This document shows, piece after piece, positions 18,484-28,800 of a DNA stretch of 64,000 nt. The DNA is taken from assembly GCF_020523625.1 (NCBI RefSeq), contig NZ_JAJAQH010000006.1, positions 124,001-188,000 of the forward strand. Direction: 5' to 3'. The translations under genes were made by a program, and so were the position numbers. Source of the DNA: Methylovorus menthalis. Its GTDB lineage: Bacteria; Pseudomonadota; Gammaproteobacteria; Burkholderiales; Methylophilaceae. How positions within the stretch are numbered: the first letter of the stretch is position 1; each line of letters opens with the position of its first letter. The notes under the pieces are model-generated. The model made no database searches. It was given only the letters and a program-made list of their open reading frames with translations, and was not told the origin of the DNA.

Positions 18484-19386
18484 TCAGGGTGCCGCTTGGT
18501 CCGAGATTTTGAATCCCAGGTAAGTCCCGAACTCCCCCTCGCGCTCGGCGTATACAAATAGCATGCCATTGCTGTAGCCAACCCCGTTGTAATGGTTTTG
18601 CGACAGCAGCTTGATATTGCCTGGCAAGCTACTCTTGCCTACCAGCTTGCCATTGAGGTCAAACACCAGAATCGCCTTGTGGTCCACATCCAGCATGGCG
18701 AGCTCTTCGCCTGTAATCCCCGTGTAGGCAATAAAGTGGTCGCTCACGTCATCAAACTTCGCGCCTGCGGCATCCAGGTCCAGCAGGATCTCGGCGACTT
18801 TTTCGCGTTGCTTTGTTTCCACTACCCATACGCGGTTGCTGCGTTCCTGCTTGGCATAATAGCGCTGGCGCTGTGCGTCGTAGCTCGGCATGGTCGCGGC
18901 ATCCCCAAACGCCGGGTTGAAGCTGAGCACATCATTGGTATTGTCTGTCAGCTCGCTCTTGTCATTGATTTCCAAGGAAAAAATGCCCGTGCCCGGGGTA
19001 AAGCCTGCATTGCTTGAAACATTGTAGGTAATGGTTTCAATGTGCTTCGTATTAGGGTTGAAGTAGATGGCGCGATTATCCAGGCCAGGCAGGGCGGATT
19101 GCAGGTATTTGCCGCTGGTGTCAAACACGTGCACTTCCGAGCGCGAGGTGGTGATGTCCATCGAGCCCGGCACCGGTCCCAGGCCGCCATCGGCGACAAA
19201 ATAGCGTTGATGCAGTGGCGAATAGGCAACGCCCATGGGTCGGGTGGTCGGTTTCTTTGCCAGGGGAATGCGTATGCCGATCTGGGCTTCAGGCAGCACC
19301 TGAGCGGAAGCGGGCAGGGGCAGCAACAGGCTGGCACACAAGGCGGATATGGCAGTAAAGCGGTTTAACGTCATGGCAACTCTCAT
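18484..19386 (-). CDS. Secreted beta-propeller-like protein of unknown function
   Basis: 300 residues. A signal peptide (SALCASLLLPLPASA) is followed by repeats that read like propeller blades: RPMGVAYSPLHQRYFVAD, RSEVHVFDTSGKYLQ, NRVWVVETKQREKVAEILLD and HKAILVFDLNGKLVG. It is probably periplasmic or secreted. No enzymatic motif is seen. A second ATG four codons in is an equally good start. Monocistronic; queA ends 154 bases upstream on the same strand. Confidence 0.7.
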   Translation of the reverse strand: MRVAMTLNRFTAISALCASLLLPLPASAQVLPEAQIGIRIPLAKKPTTRPMGVAYSPLHQRYFVADGGLGPVPGSMDITTSRSEVHVFDTSGKYLQSALPGLDNRAIYFNPNTKHIETITYNVSSNAGFTPGTGIFSLEINDKSELTDNTNDVLSFNPAFGDAATMPSYDAQRQRYYAKQERSNRVWVVETKQREKVAEILLDLDAAGAKFDDVSDHFIAYTGITGEELAMLDVDHKAILVFDLNGKLVGKSSLPGNIKLLSQNHYNGVGYSNGMLFVYAEREGEFGTYLGFKISDQAAP

Positions 19387-19540
19387 CTCACTCTCAATTC
19401 ACGGCGCATTGTGATCATGGCCTGGGTCATCTGTCGGGATTCCATCCCGCACAGGATTGGGAAGAATACCCGATTATGAAGCGGACGGGCAGCAGGAGTT
19501 CCCTTCAAGTCTGGTGATGCATCGCGTGTTTGGGTTGCTG

Positions 19541-20608
19541 CTAACCGGGAGTGGTCTGCGTTTGATCGATGGTTTCCCGACGTTCCAGCAGCATGGCATC
19601 GCCATAGCTGAAAAAACGGTAACGGCTGGCAATGGCGTGGGCATAGGCCGCACGGATATGCTCCACCCCGGCAAAGGCCGATACCAGCATCATCAGGGTG
19701 CTTTTGGGCAGGTGAAAGTTGGTCAGCAAGCGCTCGACCACCTGAAAGCGGTAACCCGGCGTGATGAAAATGTCTGTTTCGCCACTGCCTGCGACCAGCG
19801 TGCCTGTGCGTGCTGCGCTTTCCAGCGCGCGCAGGGCCGTGGTGCCGACAGCGGTAATCTTATGGCCTGCCGCGCGTGTAGCGTTGATCAGATCAACGGT
19901 GGCAGGCGGCACGGTATAAATCTCGCTATGCATGCGATGCTCGCTGATGTCATCCACCCGTACTGGCTGAAACGTGCCCGCGCCTACATGCAGGGTAACG
20001 TAGGCGATCTGTATGCCGGCTGCCTGCAGACGATCGAGCATGGCCTGATTGAAATGCAGGCCTGCCGTGGGCGCGGCGACGGCGCCTGGCGTTTTGGCAT
20101 ACACCGTCTGGTAACGTTCATCGTCCTCGGCATCGGCAGCATGGGTAATATATGGCGGCAAGGGCAGGGCGCCATATAGATCAAGCAGATCCAGCAAAGG
20201 GCTGGCGTGCTCCACTTCAATCAGGAACAGGTCATCCTGGCGCTCGATAACACGCGCCGGAATGCCCTCGCCAAAGAAGATGCGGCTGCCAGGCTTGGGC
20301 GAGCGCGAGGCGCGAATATGCGCCAGTGCGCGATGCGTATCCAGTGGCCGCTCAATCAGCAACTCGATGCCACCACCACTCTCTTTATGGCCTTGCAAGC
20401 GCGCCTTGATGACACGGGTATCATTGAAAATGAGCAGATCGCCCTTGTTCAAGAACTGCGGAAGCTCGCGGAAGTGATGGTCGGCAATCACGCCGCTATT
20501 GCCATCCAGCCGCAATAAACGGCTGCCATCGCGCTCATTGGCGGGAAACTGGGCAATGAGTTCTTCAGGTAGGAAAAAATCAAAATCTTCGGTTCGCATA
20601 TTGCTCAA
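19541..20608 (-). CDS. queA: S-adenosylmethionine:tRNA ribosyltransferase-isomerase QueA
   Basis: 355 residues, full length. It has the conserved N-terminus [25 protein letters not shown], the [12 protein letters not shown] and [19 protein letters not shown] motifs, and C-terminal [26 protein letters not shown]. QueA transfers the ribosyl part of SAM to preQ1 in tRNA to make epoxyqueuosine. It is divergent from tRNA-Leu; tgt is not adjacent. Confidence 0.97.
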   Translation of the reverse strand: MSNMRTEDFDFFLPEELIAQFPANERDGSRLLRLDGNSGVIADHHFRELPQFLNKGDLLIFNDTRVIKARLQGHKESGGGIELLIERPLDTHRALAHIRASRSPKPGSRIFFGEGIPARVIERQDDLFLIEVEHASPLLDLLDLYGALPLPPYITHAADAEDDERYQTVYAKTPGAVAAPTAGLHFNQAMLDRLQAAGIQIAYVTLHVGAGTFQPVRVDDISEHRMHSEIYTVPPATVDLINATRAAGHKITAVGTTALRALESAARTGTLVAGSGETDIFITPGYRFQVVERLLTNFHLPKSTLMMLVSAFAGVEHIRAAYAHAIASRYRFFSYGDAMLLERRETIDQTQTTPG

Positions 20609-20621
20609 GCTTTGTTATAAT
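20593..20621 (+). promoter_or_regulatory. Promoter of tRNA-Leu(CAA)
   Basis: TTCGCA (20593-20598) and a perfect TATAAT (20616-20621) are 17 bases apart, and the tRNA begins 14 bases after the -10 box. The -35 box lies inside the first codons of the divergent queA gene. Confidence 0.6.
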
Positions 20622-20634
20622 CGCGTTCCACTCA

Positions 20635-20719
20635 GCCGGGGTGGCGGAATTGGTAGACGCAGCGGACTCAAAATCCGCCGCCGCAAGGTGTGGGGGTTCG
20701 AGTCCCCCCCCCGGCACCA
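20635..20719 (+). tRNA. tRNA-Leu(CAA)
   Basis: 85 bases with a long variable arm, as in type II tRNAs. The acceptor stem GCCGGGG pairs with CCCCGGC, and the CCA end is encoded. The anticodon loop CTCAAAA closed by GCGGA/TCCGC gives anticodon CAA (codon UUG). The T-loop GTTCGAGTC is present. Confidence 0.95.
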
Positions 20720-20895
20720 CAAAAAGTTATTTTACCATAATAAACAATGGCTTAAAAATAACGATCCTGTTGTAAATCTTCCCTTTGATCTTGTTTTAAC
20801 TTGGCTTGCTGCCGGGTAATGGCTTTGGTTTTTGTATTGCTTGCTGTGTATTTCTCATGGTCGCAAAGCCGTTGCGCTGCTTGGTGCAGACAAGC

Positions 20896-21558
20896 TTAGC
20901 CAGCTTTGCGAAACGTCAAGTTGATACGGTCTGGTCCCATTAGAGGATGATGCTGCGGCTTGATGGGTAACACCCCATGAAAACGCAATCTGTCTTCACC
21001 GCCCCACACCAGCACATCGCCATGCTGTAATCCTATGCGCAGCGGCTTGTCGCTACGCTGCATGCCGCCAAGTTGAAATGCCGCATCCACCCCCAGCGAT
21101 ACCGAAACGATGGGCGCGCTGTAATCCACCTCGTTTTTGTCTTGATGCAAGCTCATGCGTGTGCCCGGTGCATAGCGATTGATCAGGCATGCATCCGGCA
21201 TAAACCCGGCAAAGCCGCAGAGCGCTGCTGCCTCGGTTGCCAGCTGCTGCATGCAAGATGGCAACACAGGCCATGGCGCATTGGTCAGCGGATCCATCGG
21301 TGTGTAGCGATACCCTTTGCGATCACTCACCCAGCCCAGCGCACCACAATTACTCATGGCCACCGACATGGTAAAACCGCCTGGCGTTTGCATATGGCGC
21401 AGGGGAGATTCACGCAGAACCTGCTCTATTTCGCCCAAGAGTTCATGTTGCCGCGCCAGCGCAAATCCCGCCAAAAGAAAAGTCGCCGCCGCCAATGCTT
21501 GCGGAGCATCTGATTCAAACAGGCGCTGGCTGGTGCTGATGTGGGGGCTATCTGTCAT
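20896..21558 (-). CDS. alkB: DNA oxidative demethylase AlkB
   Basis: 220 residues. The iron ligands are His138 and Asp140 (LHQD) and His194 (RFHGVLP). Arg211 and Arg217 in RINLTFR bind 2-oxoglutarate. The substrate lid has TMSVAMSNCGALGWVSDRKGYRY, as in E. coli AlkB. It repairs 1-methyladenine and 3-methylcytosine in DNA using Fe(II) and 2-oxoglutarate. No ada gene or obvious Ada box is adjacent. Confidence 0.95.
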   Translation of the reverse strand: MTDSPHISTSQRLFESDAPQALAAATFLLAGFALARQHELLGEIEQVLRESPLRHMQTPGGFTMSVAMSNCGALGWVSDRKGYRYTPMDPLTNAPWPVLPSCMQQLATEAAALCGFAGFMPDACLINRYAPGTRMSLHQDKNEVDYSAPIVSVSLGVDAAFQLGGMQRSDKPLRIGLQHGDVLVWGGEDRLRFHGVLPIKPQHHPLMGPDRINLTFRKAG

Positions 21559-23214
21559 TCGTATGGAAAATCCTTTGAGGGATAGTGTCAGGTTGGCGAT
21601 CTGGCTAAATCAAACGGAAAACGGCTTTTTTGTTTAGCCAGCAAAGTATATATGCCGGTGTATGCGTATTGGACTATTTTTTGCAGAATGGGGTTGCTAT
21701 GTCTGTAAAAAAAAGCAATTCGGGATGGCCATTTGTTTTCTATTAATACATAACATCAATATGTTTTAATTCTCTGTGTAGTGCGCTTGTTGCTGGCAGC
21801 ATGATGCATGCCTTCTTTATCTAAATCGATTTTCGCATGGCGCCATGCCCCAGCAAACTGGCGTCCTTATTTTCTTAGTCTATTAAGCACAGCTCTGCCG
21901 ATCGCCGATCGCATGAGCGTATAGGGTGCTACCCGCAATACCCCCGCATTTACAAGTGTGTATGGGCAAACTGCATGGCATGTCTTTGCAAGGCATTGTC
22001 GCTGGCGTAAGCGCCGCTGTCAGCCTTCCCGTGCTGATTAATGTGATACGCGAGCCCGGGCAAGTACTTCCTGTGATTTCTTCAGATTTCTTTTTGTAAA
22101 TATTTTAAAGGGGATTGAAGAAATTAATCTTAATTTAAAAATTTTCAATTGAATACCTCCTCTCTCAATGTCTATTGAGAATATGTCTGTTCAGATTTAT
22201 ACCGCTTGATAATCATCTCTTTCCATCTAGGCATTAGAGGCCCATTAGGCCGGTGTTGGCGGGCGGAACGTGTCCTCTAACTTTAAATATAGGTAAGACT
22301 TCAATTTATAAGGGTTGCTTTCTAAGTTATTGAAGAGCGCTATATATTGCCGATGGTGGACTGTGAGTATTCCATAAGTGATGAAAAAATTAAGGTCTAA
22401 GTCGACTATCAATCAAGGCTGATATTTCCAATATAAAGCAACAAAATTACTGCCTGGGATTTCCACTTTAGAATAGCAGTATTCATTGTTTATAGATTAA
22501 TAGTAACAAGTGAATAAAGATATAAAATATCTATAAAATTTAGAATTTATTATCACATTTAATGGTTTTTAATCCTGAGTAATATAGGGTGAAATTTTAA
22601 TTTGAATAATGTCGAGAATGAATTGAAAAGGCTTTAATTTTAGTAATGCTAGAAATGGTAGTGTAATCAGCAGAGGGAGTAGCGATAATGCCCGCCTCTG
22701 TTGAGGTGCTAAGTATTTCATTTGTAAATCCCTCCCCATATAGTTTCGATGCGGAAATTGGTACATAGTCAAAACCTAGCCAATATTAAGCTTCCCTGTT
22801 GCGTGATTGGAATCACACTTAAATCAGAAATGTAAGTGCTGATCGTCTGGAAGAGTCTGCTGAAGTCAGTGACTGATCAATGGCTATTTTGTTGTCCTCA
22901 GTTTGTATTTTTTAATCAAAAAATATTTCAATTTTCACCTATCCTCATGCTTCATAAACACTTAATAGTGTTTGTAAGTGACTGTTTTTAATTATATTTA
23001 ATAGAAGATAACACCTGGTTCCTAAAGGGCTATTTGATCCAGTGCGACAGTCAGTTCTAACTTTTTAAATTAAGGTTAAAAGGGATTTTAGGGTAAAGAT
23101 TTTCGGCATCTGACAATCTTAAATACCGATATCGGCAATGCCCCTAAGGGATATGTCAGTAGCTTTTATTAACGACGATACTCGCAATCGTACAAATGTC
23201 GATGGAGTATTTCT
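21559..23214. other. 1.65 kb AT-rich intergenic tract without recognisable genes
   Basis: Base composition drops clearly below that of the neighbours, with many A/T runs (for example around 22085-22150 and 22490-22560). No open frame of convincing length or codon use is present; the only one above 60 codons (22569-22772, minus) looks like chance. A short segment near 21840-22080 is closer to average GC but is broken by stops in the frames I read. The last 200 bases must hold the promoter of the secreted protein at 23215. It may be decayed foreign DNA or an unannotated RNA locus. Confidence 0.6.
22234..22280. other. GC-rich nested inverted repeat in the AT-rich tract
   Basis: TTAGAGG (22234-22240) pairs with CCTCTAA (22274-22280), and inside it GGCC (22239-22242) can pair with GGCC (22248-22251). 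No T-run follows directly, so it is not a standard terminator. It could be a structured RNA element or a relic. Confidence 0.3.
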
Positions 23215-23766
23215 ATGAAAATTGCAGCCATTCTAACCGCGGGTATTTTGATGGTCAGCTTTGCGTGGGCAGACGGTACTTCGTCTTCCGCAGCGGCCTT
23301 GGCTCGCGGGGATTCTTCAAAACCGATCAGTATTCTTCTTGCACAAAAGAAAGTCATAAAAGATGCAAAGGGCTCTGAGCAGCTCGTTGATGCAGCAGCA
23401 GTCAAGCCAGCTGACATCATCGAATACCGCGTCACCTATACCAACGTTAGCAACAAGCCAGTTAGAGGTGTTGTAGCTGAATTGCCTATTCCCGAAGGGT
23501 TGGAGTATCAGGCCTTAAGTGCCAAGCCTGTGGGTAACGTACTGCTGGCAGCCAAGGATGTGGCATATGCGAAAGAACCGCTAGTTAGAAAGCGGGCTGA
23601 TGGCAAGTTGGAGCCAGTTCCTTATACCGAATACAGGCGTGTCCGCTGGGCTCTTGGGGTTATGGCTCCTGGGGCTGTTGTGGATGTCTACGCGAGAGCA
23701 AAAGTGGAGGATTTTGGCGATAAATCACAGAAAGCGTCTGGGGCTGCAAAGTCTTCTGGCAGTTAA
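23215..23766 (+). CDS. Secreted DUF11-like (conserved repeat domain) protein
   Basis: 183 residues with a signal peptide (MKIAAILTAGILMVSFAWA). A single DUF11-type beta-sandwich is indicated by VKPADIIEYRVTYTNVSNKPVRGVVAELPIPEGLEY, the typical opening of these extracellular repeats. The end is Lys/Ser-rich and probably disordered. GGAG stands at a proper distance before the ATG. Such domains are usually found in surface or extracellular proteins; the function is unknown. It stands alone between the AT-rich tract and the tRNA-Arg island. Confidence 0.75.
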   Translation: MKIAAILTAGILMVSFAWADGTSSSAAALARGDSSKPISILLAQKKVIKDAKGSEQLVDAAAVKPADIIEYRVTYTNVSNKPVRGVVAELPIPEGLEYQALSAKPVGNVLLAAKDVAYAKEPLVRKRADGKLEPVPYTEYRRVRWALGVMAPGAVVDVYARAKVEDFGDKSQKASGAAKSSGS

Positions 23767-24096
23767 TTTAAAAAGTTTTTTTAGTTGGGTTGTTTCGGCT
23801 GTTTGCATCCTCTCTTCGGGTGCTCAAACGGTTCGGTTTTTAATTTGAAATGGGAGAAATAAAGTGAAAACTTCAAGTACGCGAGGATATGCCGGCAAAA
23901 GGAAGTGTACAGCGGTTGGGCTTGTCAATTCTTCAAGGGCGTGAGGCGGATGCTGCAAATGCAAGGCGAAGACGCTTAGGGAAAGATTTCTGCAATAAAT
24001 GTACTGCAGTCACGATAAAAAATCTGCTTGAAAAAGGCATTCTTCTGAAAATCAATGCAATTTGAGAATGTTTTCTAAGTGATTGATATTATTTGA
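23767..24096. other. Intergenic stretch before the island
   Basis: An AT-rich run TTTAAAAAGTTTTTTT follows the DUF11-like gene, but no stem for a normal terminator is evident. GTG 23864, with GGGAG upstream, opens only a 26-codon frame. A 58-codon frame (23889-24065) is listed separately. Nothing else is recognised. Confidence 0.4.
23889..24065 (+). CDS. Possible 58-residue basic protein
   Basis: An ATG-started frame of 58 codons that ends 31 bases before the left island repeat. The product is very basic in the middle (ANARRRRLGKDFCNKC) and ends in a helix-like TIKNLLEKGILLKINAI. There is no strong ribosome site, and GTG 23864 opens an overlapping frame. It could be a small protein, a remnant of a recombinase or regulator, or chance. 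Confidence 0.25.
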   Translation: MPAKGSVQRLGLSILQGREADAANARRRRLGKDFCNKCTAVTIKNLLEKGILLKINAI

Positions 24097-24118
24097 AAAA
24101 TTGGCGCGCCCGACAGGA
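24097..24118. repeat. Left island repeat (attL-like copy of tRNA-Arg 3' end)
   Basis: 22 bases identical to 29325-29346, in the same orientation. The core TTGGCGCGCCCGACAGGA is the 3' end of the minus-strand tRNA-Arg gene including its CCA, but here the rest of the tRNA is missing. This is the expected scar of tyrosine-recombinase integration into a tRNA gene. Confidence 0.8.
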
Positions 24119-24180
24119 ATTTCCCTACTGAAATATATATTCCATTATTTACAGATAGTTACGAGGGGTCTGGCCTTTAA

Positions 24181-24200
24181 ATGTATCCTTCGATGTATCC
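24181..24200. repeat. Short direct repeat near the left island end
   Basis: ATGTATCC occurs at 24181-24188 and 24193-24200, 12 bases apart and about 65 bases inside the left repeat. The position would suit arm-type binding sites of an integrase; this is inference from spacing only. Confidence 0.3.
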
Positions 24201-24357
24201 AAAGTCAAGCTCTTACTTTTTCGGAGATGTTTCGCTATGTGGGAATCGTAATTTGCTGAGGTGAGCTATAGTATTTGAGAAAGAAAACATTGCTTGTAGA
24301 CAGATTAAATTTCCTCCAATATTGCAAGCAATACAAAAAGATAAGGGGACGGTCGTG

Positions 24358-24810
24358 GTGGCAGAATTCAATCTTCCAGGCTCATCAATCGAAGAAATAC
24401 AAAAGATCGTTAAAGGGTATGTTCATGCTCCTGAGAAAGCCTCATTGGATAATTTGTCGAAGCTTACCGGGCTTCATGGAAGCGTTATCAGTCGAAGTAA
24501 TAAGTTCTTAACCGACATAGGCCTTATCTCGGGCGGGGCTAAAAAAGGCGCTACCGAGCTTGGAAAAAAACTAGGGCGTGCGTTGGACCATAAGCAAACT
24601 CATGATGCTCAGGGGTACTGGAAAGAGGCTGTACAGACCAATGAAAAAGTGTCGGGGCTTGTTACTACAGTCAGAATTAAAGGCGGTATGACAGATAAAG
24701 ATTTATCAGCTCATGTTCTGTACGTTTCGGGTCAAAAAAACACCTCTCACAATAAAACTGGCGCTCGTTGTGTTGTCGATGTGTTGCTTGCGGCAAGGGC
24801 TGGTCTCTAA
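24358..24810 (+). CDS. Restriction-locus-associated protein, probably C-terminally truncated
   Basis: About 150 residues. GTG 24358 (or GTG 24355) is preferred because AAGGGGA stands upstream; an upstream TTG at 24322 also keeps the frame open. The sequence ASLDNLSKLTGLHGSVISRSNKFLTDIGLISGG looks like a winged helix-turn-helix, followed by KKGATELGKKLGRALDH. I recall similar proteins encoded in type I restriction loci, but cannot name a function. The frame continues through ARCVVDVLLAA and then stops in sequence that, read in another frame, belongs to hsdS. The last residues are therefore probably an artefact of the deletion that removed hsdM. Confidence 0.6.
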   Translation: MAEFNLPGSSIEEIQKIVKGYVHAPEKASLDNLSKLTGLHGSVISRSNKFLTDIGLISGGAKKGATELGKKLGRALDHKQTHDAQGYWKEAVQTNEKVSGLVTTVRIKGGMTDKDLSAHVLYVSGQKNTSHNKTGARCVVDVLLAARAGL

Positions 24811-25819
24811 AGCACCTCATTTTCCTCCTTACGCGGTGAATCAAGGGGTCACTGTGTTTAAAGTTGATGAGGAAAATGTCGAGCGCTCCTACCTTGCTTA
24901 CTGGTGTGAAGGACCTATGTTTCGAGGTTACATTAAAGGCCATTTTGCAGGTGCTACACAGATACATATACGTCACGCAGACTTGATGGCCGCACCACTT
25001 TGGTTGCCTACAATTTCTATACAACGCCGCATCGCTTCCATCCTGTCTGCCTACGACGACCTTATCGAAAACAACATGCGACGGATCGCCATCTTTGAGG
25101 AAATGGCCCGGAGAATCTACGAGGAGTGGTTTGTCCGCTTCCGTTTTCCGGGGCATGAACTGGTGAAGATGGTGAAATCGGAACTGGGGTTGATCCCGGA
25201 GGGGTGGACGACCGCTCCTTTGAGCGGTTTGGTAACAACGCAGTATGGATACACCGAATCCACTCAAGATACTCCTATCGGCCCTAAGTTCCTGAGGGGG
25301 ATGGACATTAACAAACAGACCTACATTGATTGGTCTGCCGTGCCTTATTGCCCCATATCTGATGCCAACTTACCGAAGTTTCGCTTGTCAAAAGGCGATG
25401 TTCTTGTGATCAGAATGGCTGATCCCGGCAAGGTGGGAATAGTCGAGAAAGATGTATCTGCGGTATTTGCTTCGTACCTTGTACGCCTCCGCATAATTGA
25501 TCAGCGGCTTGCTCCGTATTTTCTCTTTTACTTTCTGAGGAGTGATCGTTATCAGGGATACATCACGGGAGCTAGCACCGGAACAACCAGGAAGTCAGCG
25601 AGTGCGCCGGTGATCACGGGTATTGACGTCATTCTTCCTCCCCCTGAGATCATGGAGCGATTTGTCGAGCAAGTTTTCTTGATCAGGTCCCTACTGAACA
25701 AACTGCTCGAAAAAAACGCCAACCTCCGAGCCACCCGAGACCTCCTGCTTCCCAAGCTCATCTCCGGCGAGCTCGACGTCTCCACCTTGCCTGAATCTGA
25801 GGAGGCCATTGCGGAATGA
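24713..25819 (+). pseudogene. hsdS: Type I restriction specificity subunit HsdS, 5'-truncated
   Basis: Clear HsdS homology begins only near base 24800 (APHFPPYAVNQGVTVFKVDEE). What remains is the last third of target-recognition domain 1, the first conserved spacer (QRRIASILSAYDDLIENNMRRI), a full second recognition domain (WTTAPLSGLVTTQYGYTEST ... GASTGTTRKSASAPVI) and the second spacer (LLEKNANLRATRDLLLPKLISGELDV). About 90-100 residues of domain 1 are missing, and the bases before 24800 belong to the preceding gene in another frame. The open frame has an ATG at 24713 but no good ribosome site. Its stop overlaps the hsdR start (ATGA). Alone it would be unlikely to recognise its original site. 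Confidence 0.8.
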
Positions 25820-28800
25820 CTACCGTTCTCTCAGCAAAGGAAGTGACAGCCACCTACGGGGAACTCGCTCTGGTCGAGCTACCCGCGATCAACTGTTTTG
25901 TATCCCTTGGCTGGGAGACGGCCAATCTCTACAACGAGACCTTCGGGCTGGATGGCACGGAAGGCCGCAAGTCTGCCGTCGAAGTCATATTTGTGCCTCG
26001 CCTTCGAAAGGCGCTGGAGCGCATTAACCCTGGCTACCCGGCCTCTGCCTATGAACAGGCCATTGAGCAACTGACAGAGGATCGCTCGAAGCAGATACCG
26101 GTGAATGCTAACCAAGCCTTCTACAAGCTGCTGCGGGATCGGGTGAAGGTAGAAGTCACCGACGACGAAGGCAACCCGCAAACCGTCGAGCTTTCGGTCA
26201 TCGACTGGAACACCCCAGAGAACAATGACTTCTTCCTTGCCCAGCAGATGTGGGTGTCGGGGGAGATGTACAAACGCCGCTGTGACCTGCTCGGCTTCGT
26301 CAACGGAATCCCGCTGGTTTTCATCGAACTGAAGGGGCCTCATGTTCCTCTGAAGTCTGCCTACGACGACAACCTGAAGGACTACAAGGGCCAGAGCGTT
26401 CCGCAGCTCTTCCATCCCAACGCCTTCATTCTGCTGTCCAATGGCTCACAAACCCGTGTGGGCACCTTGACCAGCCCTTGGGAACACTTCTTCGAGTGGC
26501 GACGCATCGACGATGAGACAGAGCCAGGTTCCACCAGCTTGGAAACGGCCATTCATGGTCTTTGCGACAAGCGGCGGTTGCTCGACATCGTGGAGAACTT
26601 CACCCTGTTCGAGGTTGCACGGGGTGGTCTGATCAAGAAGGTTGCCAAGAACCACCAGTACCTGGGCGTGAACAAGGCGATTGCCCAGATGATCAAGCTG
26701 CGGGAATCCGGGGATGTTGAAGCAGCCAAGAAGCTCGGGGTCTTCTGGCACACACAGGGGAGCGGCAAGAGCCTCTCGATGGTGTTCTTCACCCAGAAGA
26801 TTCTTCGCACCTTGCCCGGCAAGTGGACTTTCGTCATCGTCACTGACCGCTCGGAACTGGACGATCAAATCTACAAGACCTTCACGGCAACCGGCGCGAT
26901 CACGGGGGTGGAGGTTCAGGCCAACAGCGGGGAACACCTGAAGCTGCTCTTGTCTCAGGATCACCGCTACGTATTCAGCCTCATTCAGAAGTTCCACACA
27001 GACAAGGGCGAGGCTTACTCGCAGATTTCCGACCGCAGCGACATCATCGTCATCACCGATGAAGCCCACCGTAGCCAGTACGACATCTTCGCCCTTAACA
27101 TGAGGAACGCTTTGCCTCATGCGGCTTTCCTGGGCTTTACAGGTACCCCCCTGATTGCTGGTGAAGAAGAGCGCACCCGAGAGGTCTTTGGGGATTACGT
27201 CTCGGTCTATGACTTTGCGCGATCCATCGAAGACGGGGCTACCGTACCGCTCTATTACGAGAACCGGACGCCTGAACTCCAGATCGTCAACGACAACCTG
27301 AACAAGGACATCGAGAAGCTACTAGAAGATGCCGAACTGGATGAGGCTCAAGAGAAGAAGTTGGAGCGGGAGTTCGCCCGTGAATACCACCTGATCACCC
27401 GTGATGAGCGACTGGAGACCATTGCCGCCGATCTGGTGAAGCACTTCCTCGGTCGAGGCTACCGTGGCAAGGCCATGATGGTCTGCATCGACAAGGCCAC
27501 GGCTGTACGGATGCACGGCAAGGTACAAGCGCACTGGAAGATGCAGTTGGCCGATCTTCAAGAACAACTGAAGACAGCCACCGGGGACGCCAAGGAGGTG
27601 CTGGCCGAGAAGATCATGGTTATGCAGACCACTGACATGGCTGTGGTGGTGTCGCAATCCCAGAACGAGATTGAAGACCTCAAGGCCAAGGGGCTGGACA
27701 TCGTGCCGCATCGGCAGCGGATGATCAGCGAAGGCTTGGACGAGAAGTTCAAAGACCCCGATGGCCCCCTGCGTCTCGTCTTCGTCTGCGCCATGTGGAT
27801 CACTGGCTTCGATGTGCCGACCTGCTCCACCTTGTACCTCGACAAGCCGATGAGGAATCACACCCTGATGCAGACCATTGCTCGGGCCAACCGGGTGGCA
27901 CCGGGTAAGAGTGTCGGTCTGATCGTCGATTACGTGGGTATCTTCCGTAACCTTCAGGATGCCTTGCGTATCTACGCCAAGCCGAACCAGCCGGGGCAAC
28001 TGCCGATCAAGGACAAGGCTGCTCTGGTCGAGCAACTGGAGTGGCTGCTCAAACAGGCAGAATCGTTCTGTACGAGCCTCGAAATCGATCTGAAGGTGGT
28101 GGTGAACACACCGCCAGAAAAACGTCTGGAAGCCCTTCAGAAGACAATGGACGTGATCCTTGAGGCTGGGGAAGACATGGTCAAGTCGTACCTGCTCTTG
28201 GCGGGTCAGGTGGCTCGAACTTTCACGGCCATCCTGCCAGATACCGCTGCAAATGCCTACGCACCGATGTCGCTTGGAGTTCCCTATCTTGGCGCGATGA
28301 TCAAGGCTCTCCGTCCTGCGCCTGACATCTCCGGGGTGATGAGTGACTTGGATGCCCTGCTGGATGACTCGATTGCAACCGAGGGTTACCGCATCGGGGA
28401 TCGTCCTGCGGCTGAAGCCCTGATCGACCTGTCGCAGATCGACTTTGCTGCCCTCCAGAAGAAGTTCGAGGAAGGCAAGAAAGCCACCGAGACCGAGAAG
28501 CTGAAGGGACAGATCGAGAAGAAGCTGGAGAAGATGGTCCGGGAGAACAAGGGGCGGATCGATTTCATGGAGAAGTTCAAGAAGCTGATCGACAGCTACA
28601 ACGCCTCCAGCCACAATCTCGAAGCCTTCTTCAAGGAGCTCCTTGAGTTTGCCCAAAGCTTGACTGAGGAGGAACAGCGAGCCCACCGGGAGATGCTGAC
28701 CCAGGAGGAGTTAGCGATCTTTGATCTTCTCACGCAGCCCGAACCCAAGCTGTCGGATAAAGAAGTGGATGAGGTGAAGAAGGTGGCCAAGGAACTTCTA

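Noticed and set aside
22569-22772. 67-codon frame on the minus strand of the AT-rich tract
   Set aside because: AT-driven composition, no ribosome site, and no recognisable motif; best explained by chance.
27322-28686. Long minus-strand frame of 454 codons inside hsdR
   Set aside because: Antisense shadow of the clear hsdR frame; the product has no recognisable domain.
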